From an uncultured Collinsella sp. (GTDB lineage Bacteria; Actinomycetota; Coriobacteriia; Coriobacteriales; Coriobacteriaceae), in assembly GCA_905197665.1 (NCBI GenBank), contig CAJJZP010000001.1:62001-126000 (forward strand): DNA of 64,000 nt. Direction: 5' to 3'. How positions within the stretch are numbered: position 1 is the stretch's first letter; each line of letters starts with the position of its first letter. Positions 19,701 through 26,338 of this stretch are shown one piece after another. The translations under genes and the position numbers were made by a program. The notes beneath the pieces were generated by a model. The model had not been told where the DNA came from. It was given only the letters and a program-made list of their open reading frames with translations, and did no database searches.

Positions 19701-21688
19701 TCGTTAAGCGCAAGCTCGAGATCGATTTCACTGCAACGTATGATTACGGCACTCAATTTAAAGAAAAAGACTACGCTAACCTTGGAAAAGATGCACACGT
19801 GCTTACGAGCTTTGGCGAGCCGATGACGGGTCTGCTTACCTGGACATACAATTCTGCCAATGGGAAGGAAGTCGACTTTGGCTGGGACAGCTATATGGCT
19901 GCTGGCGGCTCGATGAAGGGGCTCGGCAAGAGTATCCTCTTCAATGGTGCCGACGGAAGGTTGCCCCAGGGCACCCAGCTTACGCTCATCGATGCGAACG
20001 TTGATGGCAAGGCCGGTGGCAGAGAGTATCACTATACGGTGGGCGAAGGCGGAGCAACGAGCGTTTCGCTGAGCGGAAACGACGGCTTTAGGGATTCTGC
20101 GCGCAATCCATATCAGGAGCGATGGCTGAGCGAGATTTTGGATGTGTCGGCCACGCAGGATGGCGCCGGCACATGGACTAAGTGTGATAAGGAGGCTGAG
20201 GCGACCGCTAAGGCGAAACTCGATGGCAAGTGGACGCTGTTTAAGGTTGCGGGTGCTGACGTTCCCAGCAACAGTCGCTATACGCTAAAGGTACCTAAGG
20301 AGAAGGATACCGGCAGAGAGAAGCGTGCATCGGAGAGCGTCTACCTAGTTGTCAACGTGCCCAAGTCGGGCGACGGCGTGACGCAAGCTAGTATCAACGG
20401 TTTTACGGCTTCGTCTATTGACTCGAATTCTTCGGGTGGCCGCATATCTTGGAATCTGCATCATGTTTTACGCACTGATGGCAGCGACGATATTCAAAAC
20501 AGTACGGCATCGACATACAGCATCTTGTCCAATTATGAGCAGAATGTAGTCGACAAAAAAGATGGGGCGTGCATTCCGGTTTCGAAGTCGGAGGACGGTG
20601 CCGCCTACGTTCTTTCTCTTGACGTCAAAGATACGGTTACGTTTAGCCCGAGCCAATACTATACAGAGAGCGACCATCTGTTCTATCAGCTCGATACATC
20701 GCTGTGTCGCTATGGCGCCAACAACAACCTAATGGGAGTAAGCAGTTTCCCGAGCGGAACCTCGGCAATTGCGAAGTTCTATGTTGCCGTCGGCGATCAG
20801 AACTACATGTGGAATGGCAGCGATTGGAAGAAGTGTGACGCTTCGACGCCTGCGTTTACACAGATTGTGACGGATACGGGTGATGACTCACTGAGGCTCA
20901 CGCTCGACCATGATCTTGCCGGAATCCGCAAGCGTGCAACGGGCGGATCCTTTACCGTGCGTACGGCAGTGGAAGAGATTCGTCTTACGCCGGACGGCTG
21001 CAACAAGGTCATCTCCCTGTCCAAGCAGTCTGGCGAGGACGCCTGTACCAAGATGTCCTATACCGCCAAGCTTTCGACGCGCGATTCTAGTCTTGCCACC
21101 TCGAGCCTGGCGATGACGAAGCGCGGTAACGTTGGATACTATCGCATGGACACGGGTGATACGACCATTACGCTATCGGCGCCTGAGAAGTCGCAGCTTG
21201 GCATTAACGTGGACGACCTGCGTCCGATCGCGAATGGCACGATTGGTCTGGGTGCCACGTATGAACTGGGTGGACTCAGCAACGCCGCCGAGGCAATTGC
21301 GAACGCAGACTCTGTTGTGTACACGCTCGAGCTGCAGCGCCGCGGAACCGACGGCACGTATGAGAGTGTAACGGATGATATCTCCAACTACGTAACAGTG
21401 ACGGAGAGTAAGCTTGCCGCGGTCGCTCCCTCCGGTAGCACGATCACCTTCACTGACTCGAAGGAGAATGGCAAGTTCAAAACGCAGAACGGTGACACTA
21501 CGTTTAGCCTGCCCTTTACCGTTAAGGTCAACACGCAGGTTGAACAGCGTGAGCAGTTCTACGCGAACTATCGATTGGTAATGAGAGCGAGCCTGGTTAA
21601 GGGTGACGTGGCGAGCGCAAAGCCTCAATCGCCCGACTATGTGACCTATACGCTCACGAGGGTGAACCTCAACGGCATCGACCACTAG
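10799..21688 (+). CDS. Giant secreted repeat protein (GLUG-like beta-solenoid adhesin), 3629 aa
   Basis: Secretion signal at residues 1-30 (MRTAKRIFAEFMTVVMVLQA, then CSPTVAAVAA; the LQAC is only a poor lipobox). An Asp/Ala/Thr/Ser-rich acidic stretch (about 45-130) follows. The bulk is made of short imperfect repeats with the core GG-hydrophobic-hydrophobic-G, such as GGLVGWV, GGFIGDV, GGLIGCI and GGIVGLAGGG, as in GLUG-type beta-solenoid adhesins. The last third changes to larger, less repetitive domains. The C-terminus (LTRVNLNGIDH) has no LPXTG motif, no hydrophobic tail and no charged tail. GC content is lower than in housekeeping neighbours. It closes the surface operon and is followed by a strong terminator. 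A role in adhesion or matrix is inferred; the ligand is unknown. Confidence 0.85.
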   Translation: MRTAKRIFAEFMTVVMVLQACSPTVAAVAAGWQNISNEIAAASAKALDTAESGETNGDVTIGSGSSDAGADSDSAGDDAVKDDAAAGDTTDSATGSDSTGDQTEGDDAADDAAADDAEQDADDATSEDADAQAGATITDLNKLVELLEKNGAESIVRKDDESGIRSLDVKSSEAFAVLSNADASLYYDAQIKVIITGDAKLTESANNGMSFQGLGSDEHPFEGKIYRSLNGVDSPVELTSNRTVFNNFKLTDQNNTVKIKWIGATTYSAPMVATKVSGGGKTLNAVVNIADPVGTGGTDTTSALTAPLLGEAMGDLTTEVTYGPAGSLEQLNVNAAGNIGLLANTVKSGTFTVGSVKFPDSLAAGGVVKTSSGNAGLLVGTVEDGATLNVGTLNIPAATVQSASGSAGGVVGLVGSNTGATVNVTEALDLHMLTVKGTTASGGFIGKATKLALGADNKKFTCPANVGDKNSKSSGGFIGDVSFAGPVEFANNDQIDTGEGVNLGQSGDTGAGGVFGLLDTTNGDVAISGGLYTSKLVTGSSSIYGGLVGRVQDVTNTEKSNNTLHIKTGAADNRCSVDTTCSVAPRLAGGLVGWVAKSNNTGGVVIVDGADVTCHSPKANGKNCGFGGVVGALDSGYSVGGRSRFGILDCGDVRVETDKNESIACGAGIVGSAWNGVLRLRGTTDLSDCKLEANGNTSQILRSLDGCAPLVFALGSGSDAEATNDNYWLYKRPAAARIDDLTYNQVIRLTGEEGKLSKDLIKLDESTFYQPLCNLSGAPDAGSSAGYSWGYQLRSQNGDGKSGTYLINDADTFACIAMTVQTNGYFGGVFGIGTANITSWYGNSGNAISITSDIDLRGTGLEGLACDGSGQVNAFVGAVEGNHHTVTLAIGEPYGTRNGNALGANDSTEGNGKIYRHSRLGLFAAIGGGATVNNLTVDGVMKFDNGLGVDAGSLAATITGKTTLSGVTCKPKITCDDTFGNDVNIGGIAGSVRGGGTVTFGSSNISGSTKAQATVKTGATLNGNTRIGGAIGYVADVVAIVNVTSLEVGDATASENAITAGDSASNKKSQIGGLIGCITQGTAANTTNVNITGLTFNSFSMTVGKNGDAKNGAGGLLGYSWGNTVVTIGDSANTSDSTYALKTNNASITANSSGELGGLVYAASGHWVINNYAIDLSGATINAESATTLGLLIGRGGRTENSTTYGVETYSGLYLENKAGWDTAYKVNGVAAGNGVKINNTAIKSNDNATSFDEWVGNSTRPAYGNKDASKLMDGEWNVVVSLHTKDGVNDGKLDMSGEPGNDNSYRNRSDFGKNHNTNAWTRYYYNLDKAYAALGQGSSKISKIDTAEKLLLWSAYRYAPAAIRSMIVPQAFNDAVAIGGESGRSVEIDLTGYSYYPTQPNGKVTVGNATITFHYSDIKAEQKSNKLNSAATQHENMHCGLFRTVANGDLTVNAVTLGGTVGPVVNDGRSKNDIAAAGGSSSGALVCRYVYGSNNGTTTTIRKISIDGLTLNNLTVDGASEATGADAYMPLLINEMQTYVNLSAKNITATGYGRNTKVATSLFGRLGVGSSADQVTATFGTINVPSATNNAIFTRASLLESFGYGEGKTGSAVYTFIKDDQTNDKVTFGSEIDSKGEYSGKQLWYYNESTYGTRAGLVTVDNKEANADTPQFGGYLPYVKKGNVNENKVQYHEIKVNQRVPKLTTGCGTYGDPYTITKATELNTVAEYINTQNPSDGWEVTIAADQETLCQRRSSSKDASNEVTYVYKQASKTWVRMIGNDIDPNDTLDDTTMHSYLQSAYYSIEPENDKGESTDTLELDAAVFQGLGNKDYPFRGVIVGNLRGSSQAATQATIKIHNSKDTGALSGLIPYSYGSVVSNLNIEYSGKAASIAHKNKDASGVPGAFFGGVIGCIMGGDNIIDGVSVKASGGFSVAGAAGDNGGAHLVPVGGYVGAVAGGGVIFRNSSRGDGALNDWHSAGASLYDNPYVGRVIDGYAFSELTDDKSLDNTDRNYKVNNLDTSKTGCIKTDATQGRYRGDDANSSAITTTVNDSQGLLVLSAIISGGAAGGSANTNTTNDAYGTYAGSRAYMGGNNAKGVYQFGNKQYGKVRNASYTHVGRPASAAEDFANAISDDMKSPGIQLEGNALGYAGDGSGVNSPYLVKKYATWQTGNICAAQVSGMDLQFKAGETYDMTTYGTGYTGLSGRYYSNACASGKGADRDRIVPLVACINGNGATIKVGSKEASKVYGVTEYADDNYKLTGVGALFGTVTYTSTNVLDSIGTPATDGAAATGNGGYTVQNLKFDDCNISLTYINAAGASSGAGNEQVGVGLLAGTTANASSLADYGKYAGITTNSCRVNGPNNVGGLLGASGYGSRRTDKDTTLLVNRNDTSNSNTRYSPVKLYDCSYSNMDISGVQNVGGFVGKLNQNSAGGVWAKTNMPIAESSTIMSTAASARTGGIVGLAGGGFLVNTDDAGTPSQGAGKAEISNVTLQPAASSATEGTGGLIGRSENGIVSVYNLCIHGDVQNKTVFGVRGSNNLKYVAGAVGEAASGGAFKFDSCVIKDIYLGARECSAGLIGDLKGGCALEVKNSTITGLVVDGSYSGGVVGSIGNTANSVTLLNSTIGENNFTGSKNAAWNSSLGSCSGGVSGDGRGSFRLVNVLMDRNIFGAQTSQGYLFGNSSSADLVNVFVAGIAIRPNSASESLKLMRNSSGTDDLKKVNKKSYIAFAAYEDKLSDAKGATLYGNDAANGNVTVAVSPYVTTSPTSGLVVRASDADTAGRYLFGDGMNVGLATAIQNPSSPGVANRYTYTNIGGINDDGAYQNTSSYNAKSVASMFNANNDASDSKVATDFPVLVISGTDNTTAKSYLNIITNGGFSDACRLNNENGTNPHVTAKADVFQLKDGVFVKDGDASNNPTLRVVNNGKNNMSFSPSSDWDNGKGRFTLLTVTFTEAGQSYNVQVPIIVKRKLEIDFTATYDYGTQFKEKDYANLGKDAHVLTSFGEPMTGLLTWTYNSANGKEVDFGWDSYMAAGGSMKGLGKSILFNGADGRLPQGTQLTLIDANVDGKAGGREYHYTVGEGGATSVSLSGNDGFRDSARNPYQERWLSEILDVSATQDGAGTWTKCDKEAEATAKAKLDGKWTLFKVAGADVPSNSRYTLKVPKEKDTGREKRASESVYLVVNVPKSGDGVTQASINGFTASSIDSNSSGGRISWNLHHVLRTDGSDDIQNSTASTYSILSNYEQNVVDKKDGACIPVSKSEDGAAYVLSLDVKDTVTFSPSQYYTESDHLFYQLDTSLCRYGANNNLMGVSSFPSGTSAIAKFYVAVGDQNYMWNGSDWKKCDASTPAFTQIVTDTGDDSLRLTLDHDLAGIRKRATGGSFTVRTAVEEIRLTPDGCNKVISLSKQSGEDACTKMSYTAKLSTRDSSLATSSLAMTKRGNVGYYRMDTGDTTITLSAPEKSQLGINVDDLRPIANGTIGLGATYELGGLSNAAEAIANADSVVYTLELQRRGTDGTYESVTDDISNYVTVTESKLAAVAPSGSTITFTDSKENGKFKTQNGDTTFSLPFTVKVNTQVEQREQFYANYRLVMRASLVKGDVASAKPQSPDYVTYTLTRVNLNGIDH

Positions 21689-21710
21689 TTCCGAAGCCAA
21701 CTAGCTTCGC

Positions 21711-21746
21711 AAAAGGGGCGGCAACCACCCGGTTGCCGCCCCTTTT
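21711..21746 (+). terminator. Rho-independent terminator of the surface operon
   Basis: AAAAGGGGCGGCAACC pairs with GGTTGCCGCCCCTTTT around ACCC, 23 bases after the giant gene's stop. It is near-symmetric and could also stop transcription from the other side. Confidence 0.9.
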
Positions 21747-21783
21747 CTTGTTCTCCTGGCCTGCTGCTGCCCCAGCTTCCCAT

Positions 21784-21868
21784 CTAGCTTTCCAGCTTTC
21801 CACCTTAGGTGGTAAGTTAAGTGGAAAGCTGGAAAGCTAGGTGGAAAGCTGGAAAGTAAGTGGAAAGT
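21784..21868. repeat. Inverted and direct GTGGAAAGCTGGAAAG repeats
   Basis: A perfect 20-bp inverted repeat (21784-21803 against 21821-21840) is followed by a second direct copy of GTGGAAAGCTGGAAAG at 21841-21856 and a partial copy near 21860. The rest of the gap up to 22133 is A/T-rich, with no gene that I can support. Confidence 0.8.
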
Positions 21869-22133
21869 TGACATGTAGGTGCGGGCTGAAGAGGGGTTAA
21901 TAATTACACAAACCATACCAGCCAAACAAAAAGATACCAATCTGGTTGGTAAAACACCGTCAATGAGCCGCGAGCTAACTAGCTGCGTAAATAAAACCTA
22001 AAGAACTGTTGCAAATTAATGGCAAATGCCCAGATGCCGCCGTGCGATTTTCAATTAACTGTTACGCGCAAACAGCAAAATGCTACTATCTAACATGCAC
22101 GTAAGAAAGCAGATTAACGGTTAAGGCTAAGAA

Positions 22134-22538
22134 GTGGCAGGTATGTCGGAAGCAACAAGGACTCGCACGCATGCGCCCGAGGTTAGGCAGCGCGCCGTCG
22201 AGGTCCTCCAAGAGGGGGTCGGTCATCGCGCCCTCGCCGCGGAGCTCGGCATTCCCCAGGCCACGGCTCGTCAGTGGGCCCGCGCATATGCCGTGGGCGG
22301 TGCCGACGCCGTTCTCAACGCCGGTTCGCATCATCACACCTATTCGTACGAAGTTAAGCTCGCCGTGGTCAAGGACCGCTTGGAAAACGGCTTAACGGTT
22401 CGCGAGGCCATGATCAAGCACAAGATTCCTAGCGAGTCTTCGGTCAAGGCTTGGTGCCGTCAGTACCGCGAGAGCGGTGAGTCCGCACTGGTCGATAAGC
22501 CGCGCGGTCGCAAGCCGCGCGTTAAAAAGGCGGAATAG
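22134..22538 (+). CDS. Small double helix-turn-helix protein, IS3 OrfA-like
   Basis: 134 residues with two HTH units: APEVRQRAVEVLQEGVGHRA...GIPQATARQWARAY (about 15-55), and YSYEVKLAVVKDRLENG...IPSESSVKAWCRQYRESG (about 70-115), then a basic tail RGRKPRVKK. This resembles the first protein of IS3-family transposases (HTH_28/InsE type), but no DDE second frame and no terminal repeats follow. The GTG at 22134 with AAGG 8 bases upstream is the likely start; the ATG at 22143 is an alternative. It may be a domesticated or orphan transposase-derived DNA-binding protein. Confidence 0.6.
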   Translation: MAGMSEATRTRTHAPEVRQRAVEVLQEGVGHRALAAELGIPQATARQWARAYAVGGADAVLNAGSHHHTYSYEVKLAVVKDRLENGLTVREAMIKHKIPSESSVKAWCRQYRESGESALVDKPRGRKPRVKKAE

Positions 22539-22550
22539 CAAACGGGATGG

Positions 22551-22573
22551 TGCACCCACAGGGGCGCATTTTT
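22551..22573 (+). terminator. Weak terminator after the HTH gene
   Basis: TGCACCC and GGGGCGCA pair imperfectly over a short loop and are followed by TTTTT. The remaining bases up to 22825 hold no gene that I can see. Confidence 0.45.
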
Positions 22574-22825
22574 CTTGCCGCGCCAACTTTTTGGACCGTC
22601 GTGAGCCTACTGGAACATCCTCCAAAGTGGTTAATAAACCGCGCGCAGTGGCCCGTGCGCCCGCCGCCGCGATAGGGGGAGCGTCGCCTCTCTGCTCCAA
22701 AGCGGACAGACTCGTTACCCCGTACGCCTAAAACTCCCCAGTTGACCGAAAACCCGCCGCCGCTACTCCTCAACTGAGCTATAACGTTAAACAATTGCAG
22801 CGTTTTTGCATGGGGGAGTGATGGT

Positions 22826-25708
22826 ATGACGCTACTGTATTTCCTTACCCTGTTTCCGCTGGTACCGGCGCTGGGCATGCTGCTCGCGCGCGGTGACCGC
22901 GCCCGCGATGCGGTAGGGCTTGTAGGCTCTGGCATCATTATGGCGGTGACGGTTGTAGTCGCCGTCATGTTTTTTGGCACGGGCCCGCAGAGCTTCGAGG
23001 TTGCCCCCGGCACCTCGCATGTGCTCTCGATCATCAGCTCCGTCATCGACGTGATCCTGTGCGCCGTCATCCTGTACAACGCGCGTAAATATAAGAGCAC
23101 GCTCACCACGGTGCTCGGCGTGGTGCAGCTGGTGGGTTCGGTTACCTTCGCTGCCATGACGCTGCCCGCGGCCGAGGTTGTCACCGCCACGCCGCTCTAC
23201 CTGGATTACATGAGTGTGATCATGGTGCTTGCCGTCGGCATTGTCGGCAGCCTTATCTGCGTGTACGCCCTGGGCTACATGAAGGACTTCCAGGCCCACG
23301 ACGAGCACGAGGCAGCGCTGCGCGGGCAGGCGGCGCCCGACCGACGCCCGCAGTTCCTGGCGCTTATGTTCCTGTTCCTCTCGGCCATGTTCGTCATCGT
23401 GACAAGCGACAACCTTGAGTGGCTGTTCTGTGGCTGGGAAATCACCACCGTGTGCTCGTTCCTCATGATTGGCTACACGCGCACGCCCGAGGCCATAAAA
23501 AACGCTTTCACCCAGATCATCCTCAACATGCTGGGCGGCATCGCGTTTTTGGCCGGACTCATGTACCTGCACGTTAACGGCATGCCGCTGACCATCTCGG
23601 GCATGATCGAGCTTTCCAGCGCCGGAACCGCGCAATCCGCGCTGCTGGTGATGCCGGTCCTGTTGCTGTCGCTTGCCGCGCTCACCAAGGCCGCACAGAT
23701 GCCGTTCCACACTTGGCTATTGGGTGCCATGGTTGCCCCCACGCCCACGAGTGCCCTGCTGCACTCGTCAACCATGGTCAAAGCCGGCGTGTTCCTGATG
23801 GTCAAGCTCAGCCCGCTCTATGCCATCTATCCCGTGACCGGCTTTATGGTCACGAGCGTGGGTGCCATCACGTTTTTGCTCGCTGCCCTCATGGCCATCT
23901 CGCAGAGCAACGCCAAACGCGTCCTCGCGTACTCCACCATTTCCAACTTGGGCCTCATCAGTGCTTGCTTGGGTGTCGGCGCGCCCGAGGCCGTATGGGC
24001 CGCCATCTTCCTGATCCTGTTCCACACGGTGGCCAAGTCGCTGCTGTTCCTGTGCGTGGGCACGGCCGAGCATCATATCGGCAGCCGCAATATCGAGGAC
24101 ATGGACGGTATGTTCAGCCGCATGCCGCACCTTACGCGTCTGATGATGCTGGGCATCATGGGCATGTTCGTGGCACCGTTTGGCATGCTCGTGTCCAAGT
24201 GGGGCGCCCTGGTGGCGTTCGCGCAGACCGGCAACGTGCTCATGATCATGGTGCTTGCCTTTGGCTCGGCCGCGACGTTCTTCTTCTGGGGCAAGTGGCT
24301 TGCCAAGCTTTCGGGCGTCGACCCCACGGCTCAAAACGTTGAGGTCAATGTCCATAAGACCGAATGGATGGCCCTCAACACCATCGCCGCGCTGCTGATT
24401 CTTTGCTGCGTGGCGTTCCCGCTCATCTCGAGCGGCCTGGTGTCGCCTTACTTGGCCATGGTGTTTGGCCGCGTGCCGTACGTTATTGGCAAGGACGCCA
24501 TGTATCTGATGGTGGTTATCGTGGCTTTTATCGCCGTGGTGCTGCTGACGTCATTCCGCGTGAGCAACAAACCGCACGTCAACGTGTACCTTTCGGGCGT
24601 GGGAACCGACAAATATCGCCATTTCCGCGGCTCGATGGGACACGAGGTGAAGGCCGAAAAGCGCAATTGGTACTCGGAGGACGCCCTTGGCGAGAAGCGT
24701 ATTGGCCCCGCGGGTAGCGTCGTATGCTGCAGCATTATCTTGTTTGCGCTGCTGTGTTGCGCATGGATTGGGCCCGAGCGGCTTGCCATGAGCGCGCCCT
24801 CGGTGCTGCGCGGCAAGTATTTCGAAGGTTCGGGCGTCGTGGGCATCTTTATTGGCACCGTGGCGTTTGCCTTGCTGGCGCCGCTTGCGGGCGGCTTGAT
24901 CGACGGCATCGACCGCAAACTTTCGGCTCGCATGCAGGGCCGCGTGGGCCCGCGCCTGCTGCAGCCCTTCTACGACGTTGCCAAGCTGCTGCGCAAGGCC
25001 CCTGCCAGCGTAAACACCATGGACGATACCTATATGGCGTGCGCGCTCATCTTTACCGTCGTGGGCGGCGGCATCTTTGTGTCGGGCTCCAACACGCTGC
25101 TGTGCGCTTTTATGGTGACTCTCGCCGCGATCTTTGTGGTGCTGGCGTCCGCCTCGACGCAAAGCCCGTTTGCGCAGGTCGGCGCCGATCGCGAGCTGCT
25201 GCAGGTTATGAGCTACGAGCCCGCCGTTCTGCTGATGAGCGTGGGCCTGTATCTTGCCACCGATAGCTTCGATTCCATCGCCGTGACCGGGCAGTCGGCG
25301 CCCATCATCGTGTACAGTGCGCCCATTTTCCTGGCGCTGCTTGCGGTGCTCACCATCAAGCTACGCAAGTCGCCGTTTGACCTTTCGTACTCGCATCACG
25401 CGCATCAGGAGATTGTCCAGGGCATCGCCACCGAGATGAGCGGCGGCACGCTGGCCAAGATGACCCTTATGCACTGGTGCGAGACCGTGCTGTTTTTGAT
25501 GTGGGTGGGCATGTTCTTTGTTTGGGACAACCCGGTGAGCTGGGTCGTAGCCCTGGTCGTGATGGCCGCGACGTATTTTGTCGAGGTGCTGATCGACAAC
25601 ACCTTCGCACGCAGCACCTGGCGCAGCTGCTTTAAGCTCGGCTGGGGCGTGGCGCTGGTGTTTGGCCTGCTCAACCTTATGCCCATCCTCGTCGACGTGT
25701 TTATTTAG
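22826..25708 (+). CDS. Ech-type hydrogenase membrane subunit, EchA-EchB fusion (NuoL/HyfB + NuoH/HyfC)
   Basis: 960 residues. The first about 600 form a multi-pass antiporter-like subunit with NDLEWLF-type DNLEWLFCGWEITTVCS and the signature ALTKAAQMPFHTWLLGAM...PTSALLHSSTMVKAG. After a hydrophilic linker (about 590-645) comes a complete NuoH-like subunit with ARMQGRVGPRLLQPFYDVAK and KSPFDLSYSHHAHQEIVQG. In Ech, Hyf and Hyc systems these are normally two proteins. The single open frame has no internal stop, so this looks like a real fusion. Together they form the ion-translocating membrane arm of a group 4 [NiFe]-hydrogenase. GGGGGAG precedes the ATG. First gene of a five-gene operon. Confidence 0.9.
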   Translation: MTLLYFLTLFPLVPALGMLLARGDRARDAVGLVGSGIIMAVTVVVAVMFFGTGPQSFEVAPGTSHVLSIISSVIDVILCAVILYNARKYKSTLTTVLGVVQLVGSVTFAAMTLPAAEVVTATPLYLDYMSVIMVLAVGIVGSLICVYALGYMKDFQAHDEHEAALRGQAAPDRRPQFLALMFLFLSAMFVIVTSDNLEWLFCGWEITTVCSFLMIGYTRTPEAIKNAFTQIILNMLGGIAFLAGLMYLHVNGMPLTISGMIELSSAGTAQSALLVMPVLLLSLAALTKAAQMPFHTWLLGAMVAPTPTSALLHSSTMVKAGVFLMVKLSPLYAIYPVTGFMVTSVGAITFLLAALMAISQSNAKRVLAYSTISNLGLISACLGVGAPEAVWAAIFLILFHTVAKSLLFLCVGTAEHHIGSRNIEDMDGMFSRMPHLTRLMMLGIMGMFVAPFGMLVSKWGALVAFAQTGNVLMIMVLAFGSAATFFFWGKWLAKLSGVDPTAQNVEVNVHKTEWMALNTIAALLILCCVAFPLISSGLVSPYLAMVFGRVPYVIGKDAMYLMVVIVAFIAVVLLTSFRVSNKPHVNVYLSGVGTDKYRHFRGSMGHEVKAEKRNWYSEDALGEKRIGPAGSVVCCSIILFALLCCAWIGPERLAMSAPSVLRGKYFEGSGVVGIFIGTVAFALLAPLAGGLIDGIDRKLSARMQGRVGPRLLQPFYDVAKLLRKAPASVNTMDDTYMACALIFTVVGGGIFVSGSNTLLCAFMVTLAAIFVVLASASTQSPFAQVGADRELLQVMSYEPAVLLMSVGLYLATDSFDSIAVTGQSAPIIVYSAPIFLALLAVLTIKLRKSPFDLSYSHHAHQEIVQGIATEMSGGTLAKMTLMHWCETVLFLMWVGMFFVWDNPVSWVVALVVMAATYFVEVLIDNTFARSTWRSCFKLGWGVALVFGLLNLMPILVDVFI

Positions 25709-25720
25709 GAGGCGGCATCC

Positions 25721-26338
25721 ATGGATCATAAAATGTCGCGCTCGCCGTGGGTTATTCATTACGACGGCTCGAGCTGCAACGGATGCGATATCGAGGTGCT
25801 TGCTTCGCTCACGCCACTGTTCGATGCGGAGCGCTTTGGCGTGGTCAACACCGGCAACCCCAAGCATGCGGATATCTTTTTGGTGACGGGGTCGGTCAAT
25901 GCCCAGAACCTGCCCATCGTGCGCCAGATCTACAACCAGATGCTCGAGCCCAAGTGCGTGGTGGCATGCGGCATTTGCGCGTGCTCGGGCGGCGTATTCC
26001 GCGATGCCTACAACGTGATCGGCGGCGTGGACCGCGCGATTCCCGTGGATGTGTACGCGCCCGGGTGCGCCATTCGTCCCGAAACGGTGATCGATGCCAT
26101 CGTGGAGGCGTGCGGTATCCTGGACCAGAAGGAGGCCGTGATGCGCGCCGGCGGCGATCCGCTCACCGTGGGCGGCGCCGCCACCTGGGACGGTGGCGTT
26201 GAGCTGGGCGAGGACGGGTTTGTGGCTGCGGGGGCCGGGACTGACGGTGCCGGTGACGCGCCTGCCGGGAAGCCCGCCGCACCCGCTGCTGGCGACGCAC
26301 CTGCTGAGACGCCCGTCGCTGCAAAGGAGGCCGAGTAA
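25721..26338 (+). CDS. echC: Ech-type hydrogenase small subunit (NuoB-like, EchC)
   Basis: 205 residues. The proximal [4Fe-4S] ligands are visible as SSCNGCDIE (C19, C22), VACGICACSGG and VYAPGCAIRP, as in NuoB/HycG/EchC. It passes electrons from the ferredoxin-like subunit to the NiFe site on the cytoplasmic face. The conserved domain ends near residue 145. The remaining about 60 residues are a Gly/Ala/Pro-rich tail absent from typical EchC. AGGAGG lies 8 bases upstream of the ATG, and the stop overlaps the next start by one base. Confidence 0.9.
   Translation: MDHKMSRSPWVIHYDGSSCNGCDIEVLASLTPLFDAERFGVVNTGNPKHADIFLVTGSVNAQNLPIVRQIYNQMLEPKCVVACGICACSGGVFRDAYNVIGGVDRAIPVDVYAPGCAIRPETVIDAIVEACGILDQKEAVMRAGGDPLTVGGAATWDGGVELGEDGFVAAGAGTDGAGDAPAGKPAAPAAGDAPAETPVAAKEAE

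Noticed and set aside
21650..21688. LPXTG sorting signal on the giant protein
   Set aside because: The C-terminus has neither the motif nor a hydrophobic/charged tail.
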